DNA from: Rhizobium hidalgonense
Lineage (GTDB): Bacteria > Pseudomonadota > Alphaproteobacteria > Rhizobiales > Rhizobiaceae
NCBI RefSeq assembly: GCF_002914525.1
Contig: NZ_LODW01000048.1
Span: forward strand, 310,001-374,000
Direction of reading: 5' to 3'
DNA: 64,000 nt
Position numbers and translations under genes: made by a program. The notes under the pieces were generated by a model. The model searched no databases. It worked only from the letters and a program-made list of their open reading frames with translations, and was not told the DNA's origin. Shown here one piece after another: positions 17,330-25,728 of the stretch. How positions within the stretch are numbered: position 1 is the first letter of the stretch; every line of letters begins with the position of its first letter.

Positions 17330-18279
17330 GTGCCGCCAACTCAGCCCATTCGGTCGTCGTACCGAGCCTCACCAGCAAGCGCATCGCCGGCACGATCGTC
17401 ATCCTCTATGCGCTGATCACGCTGATCCCGCTCGCCTGGATCTTCCTCACCAGCATCAAGTCGCCGCCGGATTCGATCAGCTATCCCCCTAAGATCGTCT
17501 TTACGCCGTCGCTCGAAGGTTATTGCAACCTCTTCACCACGCGCACCCGGCAGACGCCTGACTATATCGCCTCGCTGCCGGCGCCGACCGGCACCTGCGA
17601 TGAGGTGACGCGCAAGCGCAACATGGTGATCGCCGGCCCGTCGAACTTCGTGCCGCGCTTCGTCAATTCGCTGGTGATCGCTTTCGGCTCTACCTTCCTT
17701 GCGGTCTTTCTAGGGACGCTTGCCGCCTACGGCTTTTCGCGCTTCAAGGTTCCGCTCGCCGATGATCTGCTGTTTTTCATCCTGTCGACGCGCATGATGC
17801 CGCCGATAGCCGTCGCCATCCCGATTTACCTGATGTACCGCGAGCTCGGGCTCTCCGACACGGCCATTGGCATGATCCTGCTCTACACCGCCGTCAACGT
17901 CTCGCTCGCCGTCTGGCTGCTCAAGGGTTTCATCGACGAGATCCCGCGCGAATACGAGGAAGCGGCGATGATCGACGGCTATACCCGCCTGCAGGCCTTC
18001 CGCAAGGTCGTGCTACCGCAGGCAACCACCGGCATCGCCGCGACCGCGATCTTCTGCCTGATCTTCGCCTGGAACGAATATGCCTTCGCCGCCCTTCTGA
18101 CCTCGGGCGAAGCCCAGACGGCGCCGCCCTTTATCCCGACGATCATCGGCGAGGGCGGGCAGGACTGGCCGGCGGTTGCCGCCGGCACGACGATCTTCTT
18201 GATCCCGATCCTCGTCTTCACCATTCTCCTGCGCAAGCAGCTGCTGCGCGGCATCACCTTCGGAGCCGTCCGCAAATGA
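17326..18279 (+). CDS. ABC sugar/polyol importer permease 2 (MalG-like)
   Basis: A 317-residue permease, six membrane helices, starting with ATG 17326 that overlaps the previous stop (ATGA). The EAA loop is EEAAMIDGYTRLQAFRKVVLP. There is a ~55-residue loop between helices 1 and 2 with two Cys (YCNLF, TGTCDEV), which would lie in the periplasm and could form a disulphide. It partners permease 1 and the two ATPases, and its own stop overlaps the start of the small membrane protein gene. Confidence 0.87.
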   Translation: MSAANSAHSVVVPSLTSKRIAGTIVILYALITLIPLAWIFLTSIKSPPDSISYPPKIVFTPSLEGYCNLFTTRTRQTPDYIASLPAPTGTCDEVTRKRNMVIAGPSNFVPRFVNSLVIAFGSTFLAVFLGTLAAYGFSRFKVPLADDLLFFILSTRMMPPIAVAIPIYLMYRELGLSDTAIGMILLYTAVNVSLAVWLLKGFIDEIPREYEEAAMIDGYTRLQAFRKVVLPQATTGIAATAIFCLIFAWNEYAFAALLTSGEAQTAPPFIPTIIGEGGQDWPAVAAGTTIFLIPILVFTILLRKQLLRGITFGAVRK

Positions 18280-18488
18280 CCCATCTGATCGGAACATCAG
18301 CCCCTGCCCGCTCGAAACGGCCGTTCTTCCTGCGTCGCGGGCCGATGGAAAACATCGCCACCGTGCTGATTGGGCTCGGCTTCCTGATGCTGTTCCAGCC
18401 CTTCCTGCTGGTGCTCTACACCTATTCGCTGGTCACCCTGCTCATAGGCACCGTCATGTTCATCATCGTTTCAAAATTCCCGGAGTGA
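18276..18488 (+). CDS. Small membrane protein of the ABC operon (GlpU/DUF2160-like position)
   Basis: A 70-residue protein with two hydrophobic segments (IATVLIGLGFLMLFQPFLLV and LVTLLIGTVMFIIVS). It overlaps the upstream permease by ATGA and sits 3 nt before the first ATPase gene. In glycerol ABC operons of rhizobia a small integral membrane protein (DUF2160, GlpU) occupies a similar place; whether this shorter protein belongs to that family cannot be shown here. It is probably an accessory subunit of the importer. An inner Met at residue 24 could be an alternative start. Confidence 0.7.
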   Translation: MTHLIGTSAPARSKRPFFLRRGPMENIATVLIGLGFLMLFQPFLLVLYTYSLVTLLIGTVMFIIVSKFPE

Positions 18489-18491
18489 ATC

Positions 18492-19589
18492 ATGGCGGAC
18501 ATCCGGATCGAAAATCTCCGCAAGGAATTCGGCAGCTTCGTCGCCGTCCAGGATTCGAGCTTCACCGTCCATGACGGCGAGTTCCTGGCGCTTCTCGGGC
18601 CTTCCGGCTGCGGCAAGACGACCACGCTTCGCATGATCGCCGGCCTCGAGCTGCCGTCGAGCGGCAAGATCTATCTCGACGGCGAGGACGTCACCTTCAA
18701 CCGCGCCAGCGCCCGCGACATCGCCTTCGTCTTCCAGCTCTTCGCGCTCTATCCGCATATGAACGTGCGCAAAAATATCGGCTTCCCTCTGCTGTCGCAG
18801 GGCATGCCCAAGGCCGAAATCCGTCAGCGCGTGGAAGAAACCGCTCGCCTGCTGCAGATCGACCATATCCTAAATCGCTCGGTCTCGGGCCTTGCCGGCG
18901 GCGACCGGCAGCGCGTGGCGCTCGGCCGCGCCATCGTCCGGCGCCCGAAATGCTTCCTGATGGACGAGCCGCTCGGCACGCTCGACGCCGAGTTCCGCGA
19001 GATCATGGTCCATGAGCTACGCGAACTGCACAACCGCATCCACGCGACCACCGTCTATGTCACCCATGACCAGCACGAGGCGATGGCGATGGCCGACAAG
19101 ATCGCCGTCATGAACCATGGTGTCATCGAACAATTCGGCACGCCGCAGGAGATCTACGCCAAGCCGGCGACCATGTATGTCGCCGACTTCATCGGCTCGC
19201 CGCCGATGAACTTCGTGCGCTTCACCTCGGGACTCAAAAGCGGCGACCGCTCCATCCGGCTCGACGGCATCGATGTTGCTGTTCCCGAAATCCACCAGGA
19301 CATGGCCGAAAGCGAGCTGGCCCTCGGCGTGCGGCCGGAGCATATCCGCTTCAGCGACGCCTCGGCCCTCCGCGGCGCGGTCTACGGCAGCGAATATCTC
19401 GGCACCAACCAGGTCGTGGCGATCGAAACTCAGGGCGGCCTGATCAAGGCCCGCGTTCCCGCCAATCGCAGCTTCCAGATCGGCGAGACCGTCGGCCTCG
19501 AATTCAACCCGGCGAAACTGGCGCTCTTCGACTGCACGTCGGGCCGCGCCGTGCAGTCCTCGCTCTATCAGGAGACCCGACATGGCTGA
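18492..19589 (+). CDS. ABC importer ATPase 1, with atypical signature LAGGD
   Basis: A 365-residue ATPase of the MalK/UgpC type. Walker A is GPSGCGKTTT (~36-45), the Q-loop FVFQLFALYPHM, Walker B CFLMDEPLGTLDAE, and the H-loop is in VYVTHDQHEAMAMAD. The signature reads LAGGDRQRVALGRA instead of LSGGQ-RQRVA, so one of the two composite ATP sites may be altered. A C-terminal TOBE-like region follows (~235-360). It is paired with a second, canonical ATPase, suggesting an asymmetric heterodimer as in the GlpS/GlpT pair. Its end overlaps the next gene by 8 nt. Confidence 0.88.
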   Translation: MADIRIENLRKEFGSFVAVQDSSFTVHDGEFLALLGPSGCGKTTTLRMIAGLELPSSGKIYLDGEDVTFNRASARDIAFVFQLFALYPHMNVRKNIGFPLLSQGMPKAEIRQRVEETARLLQIDHILNRSVSGLAGGDRQRVALGRAIVRRPKCFLMDEPLGTLDAEFREIMVHELRELHNRIHATTVYVTHDQHEAMAMADKIAVMNHGVIEQFGTPQEIYAKPATMYVADFIGSPPMNFVRFTSGLKSGDRSIRLDGIDVAVPEIHQDMAESELALGVRPEHIRFSDASALRGAVYGSEYLGTNQVVAIETQGGLIKARVPANRSFQIGETVGLEFNPAKLALFDCTSGRAVQSSLYQETRHG

Positions 19590-20589
19590 TGTCGTCCTCA
19601 GGAACCTCGCCAAACGCTTCGGCGACACCCAGGCTTTGGTCGACCTCGATCTTTCGATCCGCGACGGCGAGTTCGTCGTGCTGCTCGGTCCGACCGGCGC
19701 CGGCAAGACCACGACGCTCAGGCTGATCGCCGGCCTCGAGAAGCCCGATCGCGGCCGCATCGAGATCGGTGGCCGCAATGTCGCGACTGAGGCGCCGGCC
19801 GGGCGCGATGTCGCCTTCGTTTTCCAGCAATATTCGCTCTATCCGCACATGACAGTCTACGAAAACCTCGCCTTCCCATTGAAGGCGCCGGTCCGCAAGC
19901 TCAGCGCCCAGGAGATCGACCGGCGCGTCCGCGAGGTCGCACGCATGGTCCGCATCGACCACAAGCTGGAGAATCGCTCGACCAGGCTTTCCGGCGGCGA
20001 GATGCAGCGTGTCGCCATCGGCCGGGCGCTGGTGCGCCGACCGGCGATCTACCTGATGGACGAGCCGCTGTCCTCCCTCGATGCCAAGCTGCGCGCCGAA
20101 CTGCGCCTGGAGCTCAAGCGCATCCAGAAAGAAATGGGCTCGACACTGCTCTATGTTACCCACGACCAGGTGGAAGCCATGACCATGGCCGACCGCATCG
20201 GCATCGTCGCCGAGGGACGGCTGATGCAGGTCGGAACGCCGCGCGAGATCTACGGCAATCCCGCCAACCTGCACGTCGCCGCCCGCCTCGGCCAGCCGCA
20301 CATCAACCTTCTGCCGGCCGACCTGCTTCCCGGCGGGCAGCCACCCGCCGGCACCAAAACCGTCGGCGCGCGCACCGAACATCTCGACATCGTGATTGGC
20401 AAGGACGCCAATGCCGAAATCGACTGGATCGAGCATCTCGGCGACCAGAACCATCTGCACATCAGGGCTGGCGACCACAAGCTCGTCACACTTGCCGATC
20501 CATATCTGGCGATCGCGCCGGGCGACCGGATCAGCCTGACGCTGCGAGATCCGCTTTATTTCGATGCGGCTGGACAGCGCTTGTCCTGA
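19582..20589 (+). CDS. ABC importer ATPase 2 (canonical)
   Basis: A 335-residue ATPase with all canonical motifs: Walker A GPTGAGKTTT, Q-loop FVFQQYSLYPHM, signature RLSGGEMQRVAIGRALVRRP, Walker B IYLMDEPLSSLDAK, and H-loop YVTHDQVEAMTMAD. A TOBE-type C-terminal domain follows. It overlaps the ATPase 1 gene by 8 nt and should form the heterodimeric motor with it. The Dha kinase fusion gene begins about 50 nt downstream on the same strand. Confidence 0.9.
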   Translation: MADVVLRNLAKRFGDTQALVDLDLSIRDGEFVVLLGPTGAGKTTTLRLIAGLEKPDRGRIEIGGRNVATEAPAGRDVAFVFQQYSLYPHMTVYENLAFPLKAPVRKLSAQEIDRRVREVARMVRIDHKLENRSTRLSGGEMQRVAIGRALVRRPAIYLMDEPLSSLDAKLRAELRLELKRIQKEMGSTLLYVTHDQVEAMTMADRIGIVAEGRLMQVGTPREIYGNPANLHVAARLGQPHINLLPADLLPGGQPPAGTKTVGARTEHLDIVIGKDANAEIDWIEHLGDQNHLHIRAGDHKLVTLADPYLAIAPGDRISLTLRDPLYFDAAGQRLS

Positions 20590-20641
20590 CCGGCAAACAG
20601 ACGTGATGATGGCATAAGAACGAACAGACGGGTCTCAATCG

Positions 20642-22282
20642 ATGAAACACTTTTTCAACCGCAGGGAAAACATCGTCACCGAAGCTCTGGACGGTCTGCT
20701 TCTGACAAGCAGCAACGGCCGTCTTGCCCGCCTCGACAGCTTTCCCGATATCAAGGTGATCCTTCGTGCGGAGTGGGACAAATCGAAGGTGGCGATCATT
20801 TCAGGCGGCGGCGCCGGCCATGAGCCCTCCCATGCCGGCTTCGTCGGCAAGGGCATGCTGACAGCGGCCGTATCCGGCGAAATCTTCGCTTCGCCGAGCG
20901 TCGATGCTGTGCTCACCGCGATTCGCGCCGTGACCGGGCCGAGCGGTGCCCTGCTCATCGTCAAGAACTACACCGGCGACCGCCTGAACTTCGGCCTCGC
21001 CGCCGAAAAGGCGCGCGCCGAGGGCTTCGACGTCGAAATGGTCATCGTCGCCGACGACATCGCCATCCCCGATATCAACCAGCCACGCGGCGTCGCCGGC
21101 ACGCTGTTCGTCCACAAGATATCAGGCTATCACGCCGAAAAGGGCGAGGACCTGAAGACGGTCGCAGCCCATGCCGCGGCTGCCGCCGGCGACATCGTTT
21201 CGCTCGGCATGTCGCTCTCCACCTGCAGCGTGCCCGGCCAAGCGCATGAGGACCGCCTCGGCGCCGACGAGGGCGAACTCGGCCTCGGCATCCATGGCGA
21301 GCCGGGCGTCGAGCGCATCACACTGCAGCCGGTCACCGATATCGTCGATACGATGGTGGCGCGCTTGTCGCCGACGCTGCGCGAAGGCGGAAGCCATGCC
21401 CTCCTCATCAACAATCTCGGCGCCGTGCCGCCGCTCGAAATGACCGTCATCGCCAAGACGGTGCTGTCCTCTGCCCTCGCCAAGCGCGTCCGGCTCATCA
21501 TCGGCCCTGCGCCGATGATGACGGCGCTCAACATGAACGGCTTCTCGCTGTCGCTGATGCGGCTGGATGCAGGCCGCGAAGCAGCGCTGACGGCAGCCGT
21601 CGAGCCGCATGCCTGGATGCCGGCCATCGAACGCCACGAGATCCGGATCATCGCCGCGCCGAGGACGGCGGCGGGATTGAACCGCACAGCCGAAGCGGGA
21701 GAAAACCTCCGCAACCGGCGACTGATCACGGCGCTCTGCGAGCATCTGATCTCGCAGGAAAGCGAACTCAACCGGCTGGACGGCCGCGTCGGCGACGGCG
21801 ATACCGGCTCGACCGTGGCAACAGGCGCGCGCAGCGTGCTTGCCCGTCTCGATGAGCTGCCGCTCGACCGGCCGGCGGCAACGCTCGCCTCGCTCGGCGA
21901 TATCCTCGGCACAAGCATGGGCGGATCGAGCGGCGTGCTGCTGTCGATCTTCTTCACCGCAGCGGCCAAGGCGATGGCCGATAAGGCCGATATATCGGCC
22001 GCACTTCTTGCCGGGCTGGACAGGATGACGTTCTATGGCGGGGCCGCGGTCGGCGATCGGACCATGGTCGATGCGCTGTCGCCCGCCCTGCAGGCGCTCG
22101 CATCGGGCGATGTCGCCGCGGCCGCAAGGGCTGCGGCATCAGGCGCGGAGTCGACGAAGACGATGATGAAGGCGAGAGCCGGGCGCGCCTCCTATGTCGG
22201 CGAAAGGGATCTGGCGGGTGTCGCCGATCCCGGCGCGGTCGCGGTTGCCGCGGCGTTCGGCGTGGTGGCAAGCCTGGCCTGA
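20642..22282 (+). CDS. Fused dihydroxyacetone kinase (DhaK-DhaL type)
   Basis: A 546-residue cytoplasmic kinase. The N-terminal DAK1 domain (~1-325) carries the ketose-binding region GGGAGHEPSHAGFVG and the His that forms a hemiaminal with the substrate (H218 in LGIHGEPGVERI). The DAK2 domain (~350-546) has the nucleotide- or ADP-binding Asp cluster in RVGDGDTGST. The fused form is usual for ATP-dependent Dha kinases (Citrobacter type), and erythrulose kinases also share it, so the substrate may be a triose or tetrulose. The ribosome-binding site is weak. It lies in the same direction as the ABC genes, ~50 nt after them. Confidence 0.88.
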   Translation: MKHFFNRRENIVTEALDGLLLTSSNGRLARLDSFPDIKVILRAEWDKSKVAIISGGGAGHEPSHAGFVGKGMLTAAVSGEIFASPSVDAVLTAIRAVTGPSGALLIVKNYTGDRLNFGLAAEKARAEGFDVEMVIVADDIAIPDINQPRGVAGTLFVHKISGYHAEKGEDLKTVAAHAAAAAGDIVSLGMSLSTCSVPGQAHEDRLGADEGELGLGIHGEPGVERITLQPVTDIVDTMVARLSPTLREGGSHALLINNLGAVPPLEMTVIAKTVLSSALAKRVRLIIGPAPMMTALNMNGFSLSLMRLDAGREAALTAAVEPHAWMPAIERHEIRIIAAPRTAAGLNRTAEAGENLRNRRLITALCEHLISQESELNRLDGRVGDGDTGSTVATGARSVLARLDELPLDRPAATLASLGDILGTSMGGSSGVLLSIFFTAAAKAMADKADISAALLAGLDRMTFYGGAAVGDRTMVDALSPALQALASGDVAAAARAAASGAESTKTMMKARAGRASYVGERDLAGVADPGAVAVAAAFGVVASLA

Positions 22283-22329
22283 ACGGCGTAAAGTTCGAGA
22301 GCCGCGCAGGAGGCGCAGCGACAGGGAGG

Positions 22330-22947
22330 ATGACAGTGCAGGCGGAACCGGTGCTAGTGGCGGGATTGATCGAAGTGTGCCGCGCGACGATCGCGGAAAA
22401 CAGCGACCACCTCTGCGCGCTTGATCGCGCCATCGGTGATGGCGATCACGGAACCAACATGCGGCGCGGCTGCGAAGCCGTCAGCGCTGAAGGTAAAAGC
22501 TTGTCCAGCCTTCCCTTCCCCGAGGCCGTGGAAAAGATCGGTTTGACGCTGGTGATGAGTGTCGGCGGTGCTGCCGGCCCGCTCTACGGCACATTGCTAA
22601 TGGAGATCGGCCGCGAACTCCGCAAAAGCGAGGAAAAGGCCGATTTTTCGCTGGTGCTGAAACAGGCGATCGATGCTGTAGCAAGGCGCGGCCGGGCGCA
22701 TGCCGGCGACAAGACGCTGCTCGACGTGCTCTATCCCGTCCATGCCGCGCTGGCGAAGCGGTCTCCACTCGGTGACATCGCCCGCAAGGCCGAACGCTCC
22801 GCCAGCCGCACGGCCGATATGAAGGCGATGCGCGGGCGCGCCGCCTATCTCGGAGACCGTTCGATCGGCCATGTCGATCCCGGCGCTTCGAGCTGCGCGC
22901 TGCTGACCACGGCGATCTGCCGCTATCTCGGGGAGAATCGTCCGTAA
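22330..22947 (+). CDS. dhaL: Dihydroxyacetone kinase subunit DhaL (ADP-binding)
   Basis: A 205-residue DAK2 protein with the Asp cluster DRAIGDGDHGTNMRRG and the conserved helix MSVGGAAGPLYGTLLMEIG. In PEP-dependent systems DhaL holds a tightly bound ADP that is phosphorylated by DhaM and then phosphorylates the ketose bound to DhaK. Start: ATG 22330 touches its Shine-Dalgarno (GGGAGG), so the in-frame GTG at 22336 may be the real start. It shares TAATG with dhaM downstream. It is the second DAK2 domain of the locus, after the one in the fusion. Confidence 0.88.
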   Translation: MTVQAEPVLVAGLIEVCRATIAENSDHLCALDRAIGDGDHGTNMRRGCEAVSAEGKSLSSLPFPEAVEKIGLTLVMSVGGAAGPLYGTLLMEIGRELRKSEEKADFSLVLKQAIDAVARRGRAHAGDKTLLDVLYPVHAALAKRSPLGDIARKAERSASRTADMKAMRGRAAYLGDRSIGHVDPGASSCALLTTAICRYLGENRP

Positions 22948-23345
22948 TGAATGGAAAGACCGCAAATGTGGGTATCGTGATCGTCTCCCACTCACCCCTG
23001 GTGGCAAGGGGTATCGCCGACATGGTGCGGCAGATGGTTGGCGACTGCGTGCCGCTCGCCTGGTCGGGCGGCAATGCCCATGGCGAACTCGGCACCGATG
23101 CCGGCGGCATTCTGAGAGCGATCGAGGCGGCTTGGTCCGATACCGGCGTCGCCGTCTTCGTCGATCTCGGCGGCGCAGAAACCAACAGCGAGATGGCGAT
23201 CGAAATGCTGGGCCTTCCCCGCTCGGCCCTCGTCTCCATCTGCAACGCGCCGCTGGTCGAAGGCGCCGTCATCGCCGCTGCCGAAGCGTCGGGGGGCGCG
23301 TCGCTGGCCAAGGTCGTCGCCACAGCCGAGGAACTGTCCCCCTGA
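22947..23345 (+). CDS. dhaM: DhaM-type EIIA phosphotransferase subunit (mannose-EIIA fold)
   Basis: A 132-residue EIIA-Man-like domain with active-site H15 in VGIVIVSHSPLVARGI and the conserved LGGAETNSEMAIEML. It takes phosphate from HPr and passes it to ADP on DhaL. In E. coli, DhaM is fused to HPr and an EI fragment; here the three functions are encoded by three consecutive overlapping genes. The start ATG overlaps the dhaL stop, and the stop overlaps the HPr start (TGATG). Confidence 0.88.
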   Translation: MNGKTANVGIVIVSHSPLVARGIADMVRQMVGDCVPLAWSGGNAHGELGTDAGGILRAIEAAWSDTGVAVFVDLGGAETNSEMAIEMLGLPRSALVSICNAPLVEGAVIAAAEASGGASLAKVVATAEELSP

Positions 23346-23701
23346 TGACGAGCCGATTGCGCAGTGAAAAACAGGAGCCCGGTCCATTGCCCGAGCCATT
23401 TAAGGTGAACTGCCAGACGGAAGTGGAAGTCAAGCACGGCGTCGGGCTGCACGCTCGCCCCTCCGTCACCTTCACGCGGCTTGCCAAGTCCTTCCCCTGT
23501 TCGATCGAGATCGCCGTCAACGGCAGCGATGTCTGGCTGAACGGCAAGAGCATCATCAAGATCATGGGCGCTAAAATCCGCAAGGGATCGATTCTCCGGA
23601 TCCGCGCCGACGGCATTCTCGCCGAAGAGGCGATCCGCGCGCTGAAGGAACTCATCGAGCGCAACTTCGATGAGGAAAAGAAACATGGCCGAACCGCTTA
23701 G
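23345..23701 (+). CDS. HPr-like phosphocarrier of the Dha phosphorelay
   Basis: A 118-residue protein whose last ~90 residues are an HPr domain: phospho-His H36 in GLHARPSVTFTRLAKSF and the regulatory loop NGKSIIKIMGAKIRKGS. The first ~28 residues are an extra Pro/Glu-rich tail. The TGATG overlap with dhaM defines the start; a longer in-frame extension into dhaM is not real. The EI gene begins inside its last codons. It should receive phosphate from that EI and feed DhaM. The gene lies outside the PTS-Ntr cluster, so it is a dedicated paralogue. Confidence 0.87.
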   Translation: MTSRLRSEKQEPGPLPEPFKVNCQTEVEVKHGVGLHARPSVTFTRLAKSFPCSIEIAVNGSDVWLNGKSIIKIMGAKIRKGSILRIRADGILAEEAIRALKELIERNFDEEKKHGRTA

Positions 23702-25262
23702 ACTGAAGGCAAAGAGCGCATCCCCGGGAATCGCGTCCGGCCCAGCCTTTCTGGCCGAGCGACCGGGCGCTGCTCCTGCGCCCCAAACTGCCGGCGGATA
23801 CGGCGCGCTGGAGATGGCGATCGACATCTCGATCGGCGAGCTCGAGCGCCTTGCCGAGGGGGCCGATCCCGAAAGCCGCGATATCATCGATTTCCAAATC
23901 GAGGTGCTGCGCGATCCGTCGATCGCCGAAGCGACCGGCGCGCGCGTCGAAGTCGACGAGAACGTCGTATTTGCCTGGGTCGCTACCCTTGACGCCTATA
24001 TCGGTGAACTCGAAACGGCCGACGAAGAGCAGATGCGGGCGCGCGCCGTCGATATTCTCGATATCAAGAACCGTGTGCTCGGAGCCCTCGCCGGCACCCC
24101 GATCGCCGACTTCCCGCCCGGCTCCGTCTTTGTCGGCAAGGACATGGAGCCGAGCCGCTTTCTCGCCCATGACTGGTCGAAAGGCGGCGGCATCGCGCTA
24201 TTTTCTGGCAGCACCGCCGGCCATGTCGCCCTGCTGGCTCGGGCGAAGGCGGTGCCGATGGTGGTCGGCACGGGCCGCTTTTCGGCCGAAGACGGAGATC
24301 CTGTTCGCGTCGACGGCGATGCCGGCGCGGTCGTCCTACAGGCTGGCAGAATGCTGATCCCGCCTCTGGTTCCCACACAAGCGCCTGCCGGCGACACGCA
24401 AATCGAAAGCGTCGAACTGCGCACGGCGGACGGTGTGCCGATCCTCATCTCCATCAACATTAACGATCCCGCCGAGATCGACTCGCTCGATCCGGCAACG
24501 GCAGGCGTCGGCCTGATGCGCTCGGAATTTTCGATCGCCTCGATCGCCGATGCCGCCAATGAGGAGCGGCAGCTGGCGATCTATCGCCGCGTGCTGGAAC
24601 AGGCCGGGGAGAAGCCAGTAATTATCCGCATGCTCGATATCGGCGGCGACAAGCCGCTCGTCGGCCTGGAAGACCTGCCGGCTCTGGATTCGGGCCTGCG
24701 CGGCACCCGGCTGCTGCTTGCCCGCCCGGAAATCGCCCGCGTCCAGGCGCGCGCCCTACTGCGCGCCACCGCCTTCGGCGGGCTTTCGGTGATGCTGCCG
24801 ATGGTGACCTTTCCAGATGAGATCGACAGGATGCGCGAAATATTCCGCGAGGAAGCCGAAAAGCTCGGCCGCCGTTCCCTGCTCCACCGGATGCCGCCGA
24901 TCGGCATGATGGTGGAGGTGCCGGCAGCCGCATTGATGCTCGACACTTTTGGATCTGCCGCGTTCTTCTCGTTCGGAACCAACGATCTCACCCAATATCT
25001 TGCCGCAACGGCCCGCGACGATCTCGAAGCCGATGCCGGCAAAACGGCGCCCGCCGTGCTCCGGCTGATTGCCCAGGCGGTGAAACTTGCGGCCGGCAAA
25101 CCCGTCAGCATCTGCGGCGACATGGCCGGCGACCCGCATTATCTGCCGGGGCTGCTCGCCGCCGGTCTCAGGCATTTTTCCGTGGCGCCGGCCCGACGTC
25201 CCGCGATAAGATCGGCGATCACAGGCTTCAACGCCGATGGCACCAGGGCAGCCGGAGAATAG
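23685..25262 (+). CDS. PTS enzyme I (PEP-protein phosphotransferase) of the Dha relay
   Basis: About 525 residues from ATG 23685 (GAGGA 10 nt upstream; overlaps the HPr gene by 17 nt). The N-terminal HPr-binding domain (~12-120) is followed by the phospho-His domain with H180 in STAGHVALLARAKAVPMVVG. The PEP-binding barrel has GLMRSEFSIAS, MLDIGGDKPLVGLEDLPALD, the region FFSFGTNDLTQYLAA and the catalytic C477 in SICGDMAGDP. It starts the phosphorelay from PEP. No GAF domain is present, unlike PtsP, so it is a plain EI dedicated to this locus. Confidence 0.9.
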   Translation: MAEPLRLKAKSASPGIASGPAFLAERPGAAPAPQTAGGYGALEMAIDISIGELERLAEGADPESRDIIDFQIEVLRDPSIAEATGARVEVDENVVFAWVATLDAYIGELETADEEQMRARAVDILDIKNRVLGALAGTPIADFPPGSVFVGKDMEPSRFLAHDWSKGGGIALFSGSTAGHVALLARAKAVPMVVGTGRFSAEDGDPVRVDGDAGAVVLQAGRMLIPPLVPTQAPAGDTQIESVELRTADGVPILISININDPAEIDSLDPATAGVGLMRSEFSIASIADAANEERQLAIYRRVLEQAGEKPVIIRMLDIGGDKPLVGLEDLPALDSGLRGTRLLLARPEIARVQARALLRATAFGGLSVMLPMVTFPDEIDRMREIFREEAEKLGRRSLLHRMPPIGMMVEVPAAALMLDTFGSAAFFSFGTNDLTQYLAATARDDLEADAGKTAPAVLRLIAQAVKLAAGKPVSICGDMAGDPHYLPGLLAAGLRHFSVAPARRPAIRSAITGFNADGTRAAGE

Positions 25263-25263
25263 G

Positions 25264-25671
25264 ATGGCGCGCGAAGATACCGAAGACGCCATTATCGCCT
25301 ACAAGTCCATTCTGGCGCAGATCATCGACAACAGGCCCTCGGGTACGCGCCAGCGCCTGGCGACGGCGCTTGGCAAACACCGCAGCTTCGTCACCCAGAT
25401 CACCAGCCCGACCTATGCGACGCCGCTGCCGGCGCGTCATCTCGCCACGATCGTCCGCGTCTGCCATTTCAACGCCGCAGAACAGGAGCGTTTTCTCGAC
25501 GCCTACCAGGTCGCTCATCCCGGCAAGCTGCCGGACCTCGGCCATTCCGAGAAATTGCGGCACCTGTCGCTGATGGTACCGGATTTCGGCGACGACAGGA
25601 AAAACCGGCTGCTGGAGGAAGCGATCTCCGATCTGGTGCAGAAAATCGTCGCGATTTCAGACGGATCGTAA
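25264..25671 (+). CDS. Small helix-turn-helix protein inside the Dha operon
   Basis: A 135-residue protein with an all-helical N-terminal half. Residues ~25-60 look like a lambda-repressor-type HTH (GTRQRLATALGKHRSFVTQI, then TPLPARHLATIVRVCHF). The C-terminal half is charged and helical. It starts 2 nt after the EI stop with a GGAG site, so it is in the operon. No named family is recognised. It may sense the phosphorelay or a pathway intermediate and regulate the locus, which has no other obvious regulator in the window; that is inference. Confidence 0.65.
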   Translation: MAREDTEDAIIAYKSILAQIIDNRPSGTRQRLATALGKHRSFVTQITSPTYATPLPARHLATIVRVCHFNAAEQERFLDAYQVAHPGKLPDLGHSEKLRHLSLMVPDFGDDRKNRLLEEAISDLVQKIVAISDGS

Positions 25672-25728
25672 TGAACGGCAAGCTGAAGATTGACGTAACG
25701 TAATGACTTTGGCCTTGGGAGAGGCTTG

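Noticed and set aside
14904..20589. Naming the importer glpSTPQUV
   Set aside because: Gene order is similar, but substrate and true orthology cannot be shown, and no glpD or glpK lies nearby.
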